44,965 bases of DNA from Bacteroidota bacterium (GTDB lineage: Bacteria > Bacteroidota > Bacteroidia > Flavobacteriales_F > PHOS-HE28). This document shows, piece by piece, positions 25,034 to 34,029 of the stretch; the first letter of the stretch is position 1, and every line of letters starts with the position of its first letter. A model generated the notes under the pieces. It made no database searches, was not told where the DNA came from, and saw only the letters and a program-made list of their open reading frames with translations. The position numbers and the translations under genes were made by a program. Location: assembly GCA_029573495.1 (NCBI GenBank), contig JAKQEI010000027.1, forward strand, positions 1-44,965. The letters run 5' to 3'.

Positions 25034-25867
25034 ATGCGCGGAAGCAAAGCGGAAGCATCGACCCGATGCAAGAATTGTAGCGCGGTGCTCCACGGCCGAT
25101 TCTGCTCGGCGTGTGGACAGAAGGTTTACACGGACAAAGATGATTCCGTGTACGGCATGGCGAAAGAAGCGCTGCACTTCATCACCCACTTCGAGGGGAA
25201 GTTCCTGACCACGCTGAAGACCATCTTCGGAAACCCCGGTCAGTTGTCGCTGGACCATGCGAACGGGATCAGGCAGCGCTACTACAAGCCCATATCGCTC
25301 TACCTGATGCTTGTGGTCCTGTATCTCGTCTTCCCCATGTTCCAAGGGCTGAACATGCACATGACGACCTACGAGCGGACCTTCCTTGGGGGAACCTTTA
25401 CAGCAATCATCGAAGGGAAAGCAAGCATACGTGGGGTCAGCGTGGACGAGATCGGGGAGCGCTTCGACGAAAAGTCCCGCACGACCTCCAAGGTCCTCCT
25501 GCTGATGCTGATCCCGTTGACCGCACCGATCCTGCGGGTCCTGTTGGGCCGGGGCAGGAAGTGGTATCACGACCTCGTTCTTGCCACGGAGGTGAACGCC
25601 TTCTACCTGTTGGTCTTCTACCTGATCGCTCCGTTGGTCGTGGGTCTGGTGATCACCATCACCGGCGTGCAGTTCCAGGATGAGGCCATGGCGATCGCCT
25701 TCGTTGGCTTCTTCGCGGCATATGGAGCCGTGTTGCTGCACAGGATCCAGCGCGGGCCCTGGTGGCGGTCGGCTATGAAGGGAACAGCCCTGGCGGTCAT
25801 GCACACGGCCATGCTCATGTTCGTGTACAAGCCGTTGCTCTTCCTCGCGACGATGGCGCTGCTATAG
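25034..25867 (+). CDS. DUF3667 family membrane protein
   Basis: The protein starts with a zinc-ribbon-like CKNCSAVLHGRFCSACGQK (two CxxC pairs), followed by the DUF3667 signature FITHFEGKFLTTLKTIFGNPGQLSLDHANGIRQRYYKPISLYL. Hydrophobic segments follow (LMLVVLYLVFPMFQ, VLLLMLIPLTAPILRVLLG, FYLLVFYLIAPLVVGLVITITG, IAFVGFFAAYGAVLL and MLMFVYKPLLFLATMALL), so it is an inner-membrane protein with about five segments. The function of the family is unknown. It is 277 aa and sits 37 bp upstream of the antiporter gene on the same strand. Confidence 0.9.
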   Translation: MRGSKAEASTRCKNCSAVLHGRFCSACGQKVYTDKDDSVYGMAKEALHFITHFEGKFLTTLKTIFGNPGQLSLDHANGIRQRYYKPISLYLMLVVLYLVFPMFQGLNMHMTTYERTFLGGTFTAIIEGKASIRGVSVDEIGERFDEKSRTTSKVLLLMLIPLTAPILRVLLGRGRKWYHDLVLATEVNAFYLLVFYLIAPLVVGLVITITGVQFQDEAMAIAFVGFFAAYGAVLLHRIQRGPWWRSAMKGTALAVMHTAMLMFVYKPLLFLATMALL

Positions 25868-25904
25868 GATCGGTCGAGGGCGTGGCGTACCTTGCTGCGA
25901 CCCG

Positions 25905-28145
25905 ATGAGCCACCTACCCCACCTGATCGCTGACCTCGGCCTGATCCTTTCCGTGGCGGCGGTGACGACACTCGTCTTCAAGCGCATCAAGCAGCCGCTG
26001 GTGCTGGGCTATATCGTTGCAGGTCTGATGGTGGGGCCGTACGTGGCCTTCCTGCCGACCGTGCTGGATGAGGACAATTTGCGCACGTGGTCGGAGATCG
26101 GGGTGATCTTCCTGCTGTTCAGCCTTGGCCTGGAGTTCAGTTTCAAGAAGGTGGCCAAGGTGGGTGGCACGGCGAGCGTCACCGCCATCACGACGGTCTG
26201 CTTCATGCTCGTGGCCGGTTTCGGCATCGGGCAGGCCATGGGATGGACGGTCATGGACAGCCTTTTCCTGGGGGGGATCCTGTCCATCTCGTCCACCACC
26301 ATCATCGTGCGTGCCCTGGATGAACTGGGCCTGAAGACGCGGGGCTTCGCCAACCTCGTGGTCGGTGTGTTGGTGATCGAGGACCTGGTGGCGATCCTGC
26401 TGATGGTGGTGCTGAGCACCCTGGCGGTGAGCCGGCAGTTCTCCGGTGCGGAGCTCCTGTTCGCCATGGGCAAATTGGTCGCCTTCCTTGCGATGACCTT
26501 CATCATCGGCATCTACCTCATCCCGACCGCCTTGCACCGCACGCGGAAGCTGATGAACGAGGAGACCCTCCTGGTGGTGTCGGTGGCACTATGCCTCACC
26601 ATGGTCTTTCTGGCGGCGCGAGCTGGCTTCAGCGCGGCCCTCGGTGCCTTCCTCATGGGCAGTTTGCTCGCGGAGACGGTCATGGCCGAGCGCATCGAAC
26701 ACCTGGTGAAGCCGGTGAAGGACCTCTTCGGTGCCATCTTCTTCGTGTCGGTGGGCATGATGATCGAGCCTCGCATGCTCGTTGAGCACTGGCAGCCGGT
26801 ATTGATCATCTCGTTGGTGGTGATGCTCGGTCAACCGATCAGCAGCGCGGCCGGTGCATTGCTCTCCGGCCAGCCGCTGAAGCGTGCGGTACAGACCGGC
26901 ATGTCGCTGTCGCAGATCGGCGAATTCTCCTTCATCATAGCGACCCTTGGGGTCTCGTTGGGAGTGACGAGCTCCTTCCTCTACCCCGTGGCGGTGGCGG
27001 TATCGGCCATCACCACCTTCGCAACACCGTACATGATCCGTGCTTCCGACGGCATGGCCGATGTGCTGACGCGCGGATTGCCAGCCACCTGGGTCGCCGC
27101 CATTGAGCGTTACAGCCAGCAGACCTCGCAGGTGAAGGTGACGAGCGACTGGCGTGTCCTTCTGCGCTCCTACGCCCTGAACGTCGTCCTCTTCTTCGTG
27201 CTGAGCGTGGCGGTGATCATGCTTTCATCCCGGCATCTGACGCCCATGCTGGACCGCTTCATGGACGGGCGATACGGGCACGTGAGCGCAGGCCTGATCA
27301 CACTGGTGCTGATCCTTCCGTTGATCTGGGCGATGTCCATCCGCCGGATCAAGCGCGCGGCGTACCGACACCTGTGGTTGAACAAGAAGCAGTTGCGCGG
27401 CCCGTTGGTGGCCATTGAAGTGGCACGGCTTGTCGTGGCGGTCCTGGTCCTTGGTCTGCTGGTCAACCAGTTCTTCAGCACCGGCTGGGCCTTCGGGGCC
27501 ACCGTGGTGTTCATGGGGCTGGCGATCGTGCTCTTCCGGCGCCGGTTGCACCGGTTCTACCAGCGCGTGGAGCAACGCTTCATGCACAACCTGAACCAGC
27601 GCGAGCAGCAGCGGCGACGTCCACACCTGGCGCCATGGGACATGCACCTTGCGGAAGTGGAGGTAAAGCCCGGCACCCTTGTGGTAGGACGCAGTTTGGA
27701 AGAGATCAAGCTGCGCGAGAAGCATGGCGTGAACGTGGCCTTGATCGAACGCGACGACCGCAACATTCCCGCACCACACCGCGACGAACGGCTCCTTCCC
27801 GGTGATCGCCTGGTGGTGATCGGCACGGACGAACAATTGTCCGACATGAACCGCACGCTCGAGGCGCCGATCCCGGACAACGGGGACTATGACCTGGACA
27901 AGGACGACATCGCGCTGGAGAAGTACCGCGTGCTTCCGCGGTCACCGCTCATCGGCACCACGATCCGTGCGTCGCGCTTGCGCGAGGAGGCCATGGCCCT
28001 GGTGGCGGGCATCGAGCGCGGTGATCAGCGGATCATGAACCCCGAGAGCTTCACGACCTTCGAGCAGAGCGACCTGGTGTGGCTGGTGGGGAACACCGGA
28101 CGCATCCATGCGTTCATGGAGCGGTGGAAGGCGGTGAGGGAGTAG
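25905..28145 (+). CDS. CPA2 family cation/proton antiporter with two C-terminal RCK_C-like domains
   Basis: The membrane half (about 1-400) is of the KefB/GerN type, with VLGYIVAGLMVGP, FLLFSLGLEFSFKK, LSISSTTIIVRALDELG, IEDLVAILLMVVLS, FSAALGAFLMGSLLAET, KDLFGAIFFVSVGMMI and GMSLSQIGEFSFIIATLG. A second membrane block follows at about 410-560. The cytoplasmic tail has two TrkA-C-like parts, at about 580-655 (EVEVKPGTLVVGRSLEEIKLREKHGVNVALIERDD...) and about 670-745 (YRVLPRSPLIGTTIRASRLREEAMALVAGIERGD...), but no Rossmann TrkA-N domain between. It probably exchanges Na+ or K+ for H+. TACCTTGC at 25888 may be a weak promoter core. Length 746 aa. Confidence 0.92.
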   Translation: MSHLPHLIADLGLILSVAAVTTLVFKRIKQPLVLGYIVAGLMVGPYVAFLPTVLDEDNLRTWSEIGVIFLLFSLGLEFSFKKVAKVGGTASVTAITTVCFMLVAGFGIGQAMGWTVMDSLFLGGILSISSTTIIVRALDELGLKTRGFANLVVGVLVIEDLVAILLMVVLSTLAVSRQFSGAELLFAMGKLVAFLAMTFIIGIYLIPTALHRTRKLMNEETLLVVSVALCLTMVFLAARAGFSAALGAFLMGSLLAETVMAERIEHLVKPVKDLFGAIFFVSVGMMIEPRMLVEHWQPVLIISLVVMLGQPISSAAGALLSGQPLKRAVQTGMSLSQIGEFSFIIATLGVSLGVTSSFLYPVAVAVSAITTFATPYMIRASDGMADVLTRGLPATWVAAIERYSQQTSQVKVTSDWRVLLRSYALNVVLFFVLSVAVIMLSSRHLTPMLDRFMDGRYGHVSAGLITLVLILPLIWAMSIRRIKRAAYRHLWLNKKQLRGPLVAIEVARLVVAVLVLGLLVNQFFSTGWAFGATVVFMGLAIVLFRRRLHRFYQRVEQRFMHNLNQREQQRRRPHLAPWDMHLAEVEVKPGTLVVGRSLEEIKLREKHGVNVALIERDDRNIPAPHRDERLLPGDRLVVIGTDEQLSDMNRTLEAPIPDNGDYDLDKDDIALEKYRVLPRSPLIGTTIRASRLREEAMALVAGIERGDQRIMNPESFTTFEQSDLVWLVGNTGRIHAFMERWKAVRE

Positions 28146-28289
28146 TTGCTTCACTTCGTTCGCAACAACAGCAGGCGCTGGGGCAGGAACAAGTGGTTTT
28201 TCAGTGCCACGGCTTCGAGTTGAATATTGGGCAGTAGGCAGTCCCCAGTAAGCAGTTCGCCCAATGCTGACTGGTCGACCTCGCTCCGT
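28145..28289. repeat. Intergenic mosaic repeat, copy 1
   Basis: Three parts can be recognised: a palindromic-type unit (GTTGCTTCACTTCGTTCGCA at 28145-28164, continuing to CAGCAGG at 28175), a 28-bp box at 28186-28213 that begins GGAACAAGTGG, and a short GGCAGTA-like array at 28233-28260. The same parts occur at 37367-37676 and 40143-40260. It fills the gap between the convergent antiporter and sucC genes. Confidence 0.8.
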
Positions 28290-29480
28290 CTACTTCAGCA
28301 CCTCCTTCACCCGATCGGCCGCTTCCTGCAGGGCCACGGCGCCGAGCACCTTCAAGCCGCTGTTGTCGATCAGCTCCTTCGCTTCCTTGGCGTTGGTGCC
28401 TTGGAGCCGTACGATGATCGGCACCTTGATGTCGCCGATGTTCTTGTAGGCGTCAACGATGCCTTGGGCCACGCGATCGCAACGCACGATGCCGCCGAAG
28501 ATGTTCACGAGGATCGCCTTCACGCGGTCGTCCTGCAGGATGATGCGGAAGGCCTTCTCCACGCGGGCCGCATCGGCCGTGCCACCCACATCCAGGAAGT
28601 TGGCCGGTTCACCGCCGCTGAGCTTGATGATGTCCATGGTGGCCATGGCCAGGCCCGCGCCGTTCACCATGCAGCCCACGTTGCCGTCGAGCTTCACATA
28701 GTTGAGGCCCGCCTCCCCTGCTTCCACCTCCGTGGGGTCCTCCTCGGTCTTGTCCCGCATCTCCACGTAGTCCGGGTGGCGGTAGAGGGCATTGCCATCC
28801 AGGCGCACCTTGGCATCAACAGCCGCGATCTTGTCGTCGCTGGTCTTCAGCACGGGGTTGATCTCGAACATGGCCGCGTCGCAGCCCTCGTAGGCCTTGT
28901 ATAGCGCGGCGATGAACTTCACCATCTCCTTCTTCGCAGCACCGGACAGGCCCAGGTTGGTGGCGATCTTGTTGCACTGGAAGGGGCGCAGGCCCACGCG
29001 CGGATCGATGATCTCCTTCTGGATCTTGTCCGGATGGTGCTCGGCGACCTCCTCGATGTCCATGCCCCCTTCGGTGCTGTACACGATCACGTTGCGTCCG
29101 CTGGCGCGATCCAGCAATACGCTCATGTAGTATTCCTTGGTCTCGCTGGCACCGGGGTAGTACATGTCCTCGGCGATGAGGACCTTGTGCACCTTCTTCC
29201 CCTGTGGCGGTGTCTGCGGGGTCTTCAGCATCATGCCGATGATGCCATCGGCCTTCTCGCGCACCTCATCGATGCTCTTGGCCAGCTTCACACCACCTCC
29301 CTTGCCACGACCACCGGCATGGATCTGGGCCTTCACCACCCACCATTTGGTGCCGGTCTCCTGGCTCAGGCGCTTGGCCTGGTCCACCGCTTCGTCAGCG
29401 TTGTAAGCCACCAGCCCGCGCTGCACGCGGACGCCGTATTGGGTGAGGATGCTCTTGCCTTGGTATTCGTGAAGGTTCAT
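28290..29480 (-). CDS. sucC: ADP-forming succinate--CoA ligase subunit beta
   Basis: SucC and SucD interconvert succinyl-CoA and succinate with substrate-level phosphorylation in the TCA cycle. From ATG 29480 the 396-residue protein begins MNLHEYQGKSILTQYGVRVQRG. It shows the ATP-grasp features WVVKAQIHAGGRGKGGGVKLAKS, LIAEDMYYPGASETKEYYMSVLLDRASG, MFEINPVL, DAKVRLDGNALYRHPD, LDGNVGCMVNGAGLAMATMDIIKLSGGEPANFLDVGGTADAARVEKAF, and LVNIFGGIVRCDRVAQGIV. The subunit alpha gene (sucD) is not adjacent, which is common in Bacteroidota. Confidence 0.97.
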   Translation of the reverse strand: MNLHEYQGKSILTQYGVRVQRGLVAYNADEAVDQAKRLSQETGTKWWVVKAQIHAGGRGKGGGVKLAKSIDEVREKADGIIGMMLKTPQTPPQGKKVHKVLIAEDMYYPGASETKEYYMSVLLDRASGRNVIVYSTEGGMDIEEVAEHHPDKIQKEIIDPRVGLRPFQCNKIATNLGLSGAAKKEMVKFIAALYKAYEGCDAAMFEINPVLKTSDDKIAAVDAKVRLDGNALYRHPDYVEMRDKTEEDPTEVEAGEAGLNYVKLDGNVGCMVNGAGLAMATMDIIKLSGGEPANFLDVGGTADAARVEKAFRIILQDDRVKAILVNIFGGIVRCDRVAQGIVDAYKNIGDIKVPIIVRLQGTNAKEAKELIDNSGLKVLGAVALQEAADRVKEVLK

Positions 29481-29633
29481 CGTGTTCGAGGTTCGCGTAC
29501 CAGCACGGTGCCGGTAGCGGCGCGAATGTACATGCCATGATCCTGACCTGACCTCCTTGCAGCGGTGGTTACCTTCGCCGCCCCCGGGTCCCAACCACTT
29601 GACGTGGGCCACGTGGACCTGGTCCTTGGAACC

Positions 29634-30926
29634 ATGGTCGACCCCCTACCCGCCTACGAAATGACATTCAAAGGAGTGGTCACGGACCTGCTCGCGCGGA
29701 CGGGCCTTGAGGGGCCCTATCTCGGCCTTATCGTGATCGTGGTCTCCGTCGGTCTTCTTTTCGTTGTCCTGGGCCTTCTGGCTAAAGCCCTGAATCGGGT
29801 GTTGAACAGCGCCGCACGGCGCCTGGCCGGCAACACGAAGACCCGCTTCGATGACCATCTGCTCGACTTGAAGGTCCCGCGTTATGTGGCGCGGGTGATC
29901 CCGTTGGTGATCGGATATCAATTGATCCCGGTCGTCTTCGCGGACCTGCCGGGATGGATCCCTGTGATCGAGAAGGTCTTTGTGGTCTTCTTCATCGTCC
30001 TCGTAGTCCGGATCATCCGGGCCTTCATGCTGGCCGTGCGCGACACCTTGGTGGATGTGCCGGCTTATGAGGACAAGCCGCTGAACAGCTATGTGCAGGT
30101 GGCCTCGTTGGTGCTCTATCTTATTGCAGCGATCCTGCTCTTCTCACTACTCACGGGCCGGTCAGCCCTCACCTTCCTCACGGCGATGGGTGCCGCTTCC
30201 GCAGTGCTTCTGCTGGTCTTCAAGGACTCCATACTCGGCTTCGTGGCGAGCATCCAGATCAGCACGAACGACATGGTGAGGCTCGGCGACTGGATCACAA
30301 TGCCCAAATACGGGGCGGACGGGGATGTGACGGAGATCAACCTGACCACCGTGAAGATCGAGAACTTCGACAAGACCATCACCACGGTGCCGACCTACGC
30401 CTTGATCTCCGACTCGTTCCAGAACTGGCGGGGCATGATGGACAGCGGTGGCCGCCGCATCAAGCGGAGCATCCTGCTGAAGGTGAACAGCATCCGTTTC
30501 TTGGAGCCGAACGAGATCGAAGCGTTGCGGGAGATCAGGCTGCTTCGCCCCTTCCTCGACGAAAGGACCGCCGAGATCGCTGCTCACAATAAAGAGCGTG
30601 GACTGGACGGAACGATAGCCGTTAACGGTCGACGGCTCACCAATGCTGGCGTGTACCGGAAATATGTGGACCTGTACCTCGCACAACATCCCCGCATCAG
30701 CCAGAGCATGACCCGCATGGTGAGGCACCAGCCGCCCAATGAGATGGGCCTTCCGCTGGAGATCTACTGCTTCACGAACACGACCGAATGGGTGGCCTAC
30801 GAAGGCATCATGGCCGATATCTTCGATCACCTGCTGGCCGTGCACCCCTATTTCCATATCGTGCTGTTCGAGCGGCCCGGAGCGGATGACATGCGTAGCA
30901 TGGTCACCGCAGAAAAGAGCCGTTGA
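29634..30926 (+). CDS. MscS family mechanosensitive ion channel (YbdG-like)
   Basis: The 430-residue protein has four or five membrane helices ([65 protein letters not shown] and [20 protein letters not shown]), then the MscS pore region [44 protein letters not shown], the beta domain ([33 protein letters not shown]) and a C-terminal domain with [19 protein letters not shown]. The GxSSAV-like [13 protein letters not shown] is typical of the YbdG branch. It would act as an osmotic safety valve in the inner membrane. ATG 29634 is chosen because TACCTTCG at 29570-29577, a likely promoter core, covers the upstream GTG. Confidence 0.92.
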   Translation: MVDPLPAYEMTFKGVVTDLLARTGLEGPYLGLIVIVVSVGLLFVVLGLLAKALNRVLNSAARRLAGNTKTRFDDHLLDLKVPRYVARVIPLVIGYQLIPVVFADLPGWIPVIEKVFVVFFIVLVVRIIRAFMLAVRDTLVDVPAYEDKPLNSYVQVASLVLYLIAAILLFSLLTGRSALTFLTAMGAASAVLLLVFKDSILGFVASIQISTNDMVRLGDWITMPKYGADGDVTEINLTTVKIENFDKTITTVPTYALISDSFQNWRGMMDSGGRRIKRSILLKVNSIRFLEPNEIEALREIRLLRPFLDERTAEIAAHNKERGLDGTIAVNGRRLTNAGVYRKYVDLYLAQHPRISQSMTRMVRHQPPNEMGLPLEIYCFTNTTEWVAYEGIMADIFDHLLAVHPYFHIVLFERPGADDMRSMVTAEKSR

Positions 30927-30955
30927 GCGACCAGCGTTCGGCATCTTTGCACCCC

Positions 30956-31603
30956 ATGATCCGTGCCACCGGCCTTCGCAAACGCTTCGGCGACCTCGAT
31001 GTATTGAAGGGCGTGGACCTGCACGTAGGCAAAGGTGAAGTGGTGAGCATCGTGGGCGCCAGCGGGGCAGGCAAGACCACCTTGTTGCAGATACTCGGGA
31101 CACTGGAGAAGGCGGATAGCGGCAGCCTGGCGATCAATGGACAGGAGGTGACGAAGTTGGGCAGCAAGGCCCTGAGCGCCTTCCGCAACCGGCACATCGG
31201 CTTCGTCTTCCAGTTCCACCATCTGCTGCCGGAATTCACCGCGTTGGAGAACGTGATGATGCCGGGCCTGATCGCCGGGAAGAGCATGAAGGCCTGCACG
31301 CCGCACGCCGAGGAACTGCTGGCCCGCCTGAACGTGCTGCCACGGAAGGAGCACAAGCCGAACCAGCTGAGCGGCGGTGAGCAGCAGCGCGTGGCCGTGG
31401 CACGTGCGCTCTTCAACAATCCCAGCGTGGTATTGGCTGATGAGCCCAGCGGCAACCTGGATTCGGCCCATGCGAAAGAGTTGCACCAGCTCTTCTTCGA
31501 ACTGCGGAAGGAACTGGGCCAAACCTTCGTGATCGTGACGCACAACGAGGAATTGGCGGAGATGGCGGACCGTAGGCTGGTGATGAAGGACGGGGTGATC
31601 TGA
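30956..31603 (+). CDS. lolD: ABC transporter ATP-binding protein, LolD-like
   Basis: The 215-residue ATPase has Walker [10 protein letters not shown] at 34-42, Q-loop [24 protein letters not shown], the signature [15 protein letters not shown] and Walker [13 protein letters not shown]. LolD powers release of lipoproteins from the inner membrane to LolA through LolC/E. The [13 protein letters not shown] segment is typical of LolD. No LolC/E permease gene lies nearby, so a MacB-type partner elsewhere is also possible. ATG 30956 matches the homology start; CATCTTTG just upstream is a 7 of 8 match to TAnnTTTG, although the ORF remains open back into the MscS gene. Confidence 0.9.
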   Translation: MIRATGLRKRFGDLDVLKGVDLHVGKGEVVSIVGASGAGKTTLLQILGTLEKADSGSLAINGQEVTKLGSKALSAFRNRHIGFVFQFHHLLPEFTALENVMMPGLIAGKSMKACTPHAEELLARLNVLPRKEHKPNQLSGGEQQRVAVARALFNNPSVVLADEPSGNLDSAHAKELHQLFFELRKELGQTFVIVTHNEELAEMADRRLVMKDGVI

Positions 31604-31691
31604 GGTAGTGACCACAGATCCACGGGCAGGTCCAACGTTTATCACGGCCCAATAGTTGCGTTCCGCAGCGACCTTTGCCGGCACCGTCCCC

Positions 31692-33980
31692 ATGCGCATC
31701 CCGCTCCTCGCCCTCGCACTATCCGCGTTCCCTCCCAGCTCCTTCTCACAGCTTCCGCCCACGTGTGAACCCGGCAACCTGCCCACATGGATGCAGGCCA
31801 TCGCGTGGGACAAGAAGCCCGTGCCGTACGCACTACCCAAGCGCGAGCCGTTGCATACCAACGGTTTCATAGGCACATGGGTGATCCAGAAGACGAACGG
31901 TGATCGCTTCCGGTTCTGGAGCGACAGGGAGCGCGTGGTGTTCGAGGTGTTCGGACGGAACGGCGATCGGAAGCAGGTCCAGTTCCTCGACCTCACGGCC
32001 AACGTGCGCATGAAATCCGCTGCGGAGAAGGGGAAGGTCCACTTCGCGGTGGAGGATCTCCACTTCCCGAACGTGGGCTATTTCCACGAGATCTGGAGTG
32101 ATTCGGTGCATGCCACGGGACGTAAGGAAAAGATCCTTGACGCCACCTGTCAGGAGTTGCTGGGCACCGATGGCAACAACGACACCACCTACTACTGGCG
32201 AACCGACAGGTATCCCTCGCTCTTCGCCGACATGCGTTTGTGGGCACCCTGGCTCTGTCGTGAAGGACAACTGGAATACCTGACGGCACTATGCTCCAAG
32301 CCCGCCGGCGGCAGCCTGCGCGCGCAATGGCCCAAGCGTCGCTTCGGACCGGAGGCAGGCAGCATCGCATTCGTGAGCATCACCCCTGGAAAGTCGCCGA
32401 TGCCCACGGTGGAAGGTGAACGCGGCCTGGTGGTGGAGCAGCGCTTCCACTGGAACAACAACAGCGGCATCGGTCGGCTGCCTGCATGGATGCGTGCCTA
32501 CGTGAGCGACCTGAAGCCTGATACGCTGCCCGCCCTGTTCACCCCTGATCCGGTGGACCGCGGCATTCCGGACAACGCCTTCATCGGTACGCTTACCGCG
32601 GAAACACCGACAATGATCATCGGGATGCAGGACAAGAGGATCGGTCGCGACACCACCCACCAGCTGGCCAAATACAGCTACTGGGCCGATGCACGGCGTG
32701 CGGTGCTGATCATGGACGACCCGGATGACGAGGGCTACCTGTTCTATGCCGTTGACCTCGATGCCGACGTGGTGATGGCCACCCACAACGAGATGAGCGG
32801 GCACGTGATCCCGAAGCTCTACATCAACACCCTCGAACAGGTGGGCCTGAAAGAATTCGGGCGCGGGCTGGAACTGTACTTCTCGCCGCACGGCACCACG
32901 CGGAAGATCAACGGCTACGACTGCGAGATGCACACCACGAGCGAACGCTTCCTTACCTACTTCTGGTTCCCGAAGACCGATTTGCGCAACCCCGTCTTCG
33001 ACATGAAGAACTGGATGGTGCAGCGCATGGGCCAGAAGATGAAGGACCTGATGTTCTTCGGCGTGGCCGACAAGCCGATGCCGATGGCCGTGCAGGGAAC
33101 CACGATCACGAGCTACAAGGAGGGCAGAGCGAAACCACCGGTGGTGGACCTGCGCAACTACCGGGTGCGCGACGAACGACTGGAGCAGCGCAGGCAGCGA
33201 AATGAACCGCCTCCGATCGAAGTCCGGGAGATCACCGCAGAAGAGCTCATGTCCGGTGAATACACTGTGGAGGCCCCTGTGATGGTGGAAGCCGAACCGA
33301 TGGAAGAGATGAGGCCTCCGACCATCGGACCGCGCCCTGTGACGCTGCACCCCGCGATCGATTCGGTGATGAAAGCCACCACCAACGGCTTCATCGGCAC
33401 GGCCACCTTGCAGTTCACCAGCACGCGCGGCGACAAGACCACCTCGTGGACGGTGCGCTATGCGAGCACGGCGGACAAGATGGCGCTGATCGGGCAGGAC
33501 GACCAGGCAGGGAACACGGAGCACACCAGGGCCTACCTATTGGACCGCAGCGCGCGAACGGAACAGTTGCTGGTGCCTGTGGAAACCGGCTTCCGCACGT
33601 ACGATCAACCCTTGGTGCCGCACTCCGCACTGACCTTCCAACCAGCAGCCACGGACAGCATCATCACCGGTTCGCGCAAGCTGGTCGGTCGCACCGCGCA
33701 GCACCGGTTGTTGGAGGAAGCCGATCGCCGCCGCGAGTCGTGGGTGGACACCAAGACCTCTTCCCTCTTCCACGATGTGCTGGGCGCGCGGCGCAGTTGG
33801 AGCGGCATCGAGATCCTGCTGCGTGGCCCCATGATCGCGAGCACCCGGCCCGGCATGCCGCTGGAAGTGACCTACAGGTACAAGAACGAGGAGACCCTGA
33901 CCATGAAGGTGCTGGAGCTGAAGCCCGGCCCGGTGGATCCGAAGGAGTTCGAGATCACCAGGGAGAGTTGGAAGAGATGA
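31692..33980 (+). CDS. Large secreted protein with three DUF4412-like modules
   Basis: This 762-residue protein starts with a signal peptide (MRIPLLALALSAFPPSSFS). I read three copies of one module. Module A (about 28-200) has LPTWMQA, NGFIGT at 57-62 and Cys153 in DATCQELL. Module B (about 262-490) has LPAWMRA, NAFIGT at 295-300 and Cys411 in INGYDCEMHTT. Module C (about 552-760) has NGFIGT at 565-570 and GRTAQHRLLEE where the Cys is lost. A Glu-rich linker (about 495-545) separates B and C. The next two genes carry the same layout, so the set looks like tandem duplication of a DUF4412-like secreted domain of unknown role. GACCTTTG at 31670-31677 (7 of 8) may be the promoter core. ATG 31692 begins the signal. 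Confidence 0.8.
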   Translation: MRIPLLALALSAFPPSSFSQLPPTCEPGNLPTWMQAIAWDKKPVPYALPKREPLHTNGFIGTWVIQKTNGDRFRFWSDRERVVFEVFGRNGDRKQVQFLDLTANVRMKSAAEKGKVHFAVEDLHFPNVGYFHEIWSDSVHATGRKEKILDATCQELLGTDGNNDTTYYWRTDRYPSLFADMRLWAPWLCREGQLEYLTALCSKPAGGSLRAQWPKRRFGPEAGSIAFVSITPGKSPMPTVEGERGLVVEQRFHWNNNSGIGRLPAWMRAYVSDLKPDTLPALFTPDPVDRGIPDNAFIGTLTAETPTMIIGMQDKRIGRDTTHQLAKYSYWADARRAVLIMDDPDDEGYLFYAVDLDADVVMATHNEMSGHVIPKLYINTLEQVGLKEFGRGLELYFSPHGTTRKINGYDCEMHTTSERFLTYFWFPKTDLRNPVFDMKNWMVQRMGQKMKDLMFFGVADKPMPMAVQGTTITSYKEGRAKPPVVDLRNYRVRDERLEQRRQRNEPPPIEVREITAEELMSGEYTVEAPVMVEAEPMEEMRPPTIGPRPVTLHPAIDSVMKATTNGFIGTATLQFTSTRGDKTTSWTVRYASTADKMALIGQDDQAGNTEHTRAYLLDRSARTEQLLVPVETGFRTYDQPLVPHSALTFQPAATDSIITGSRKLVGRTAQHRLLEEADRRRESWVDTKTSSLFHDVLGARRSWSGIEILLRGPMIASTRPGMPLEVTYRYKNEETLTMKVLELKPGPVDPKEFEITRESWKR

Positions 33981-33981
33981 G

Positions 33982-34017
33982 GGAGGTGACGGAGGTGAGG
34001 GAGGTGAGGGAGGCGAA
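33982..34017 (+). repeat. 9-bp tandem repeat (GGAGGTGAN x4)
   Basis: Four consecutive 9-bp units read GGAGGTGAC, GGAGGTGAG, GGAGGTGAG and GGAGGCGAA. They lie directly after the stop codon of the large secreted protein and end 12 bp before the next ATG at 34030. Each unit contains GGAGGTGA, the sequence expected to pair with the 3' end of 16S rRNA, so the array also forms a repeated Shine-Dalgarno-like leader. Confidence 0.85.
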
Positions 34018-34029
34018 AGAGATATACAG

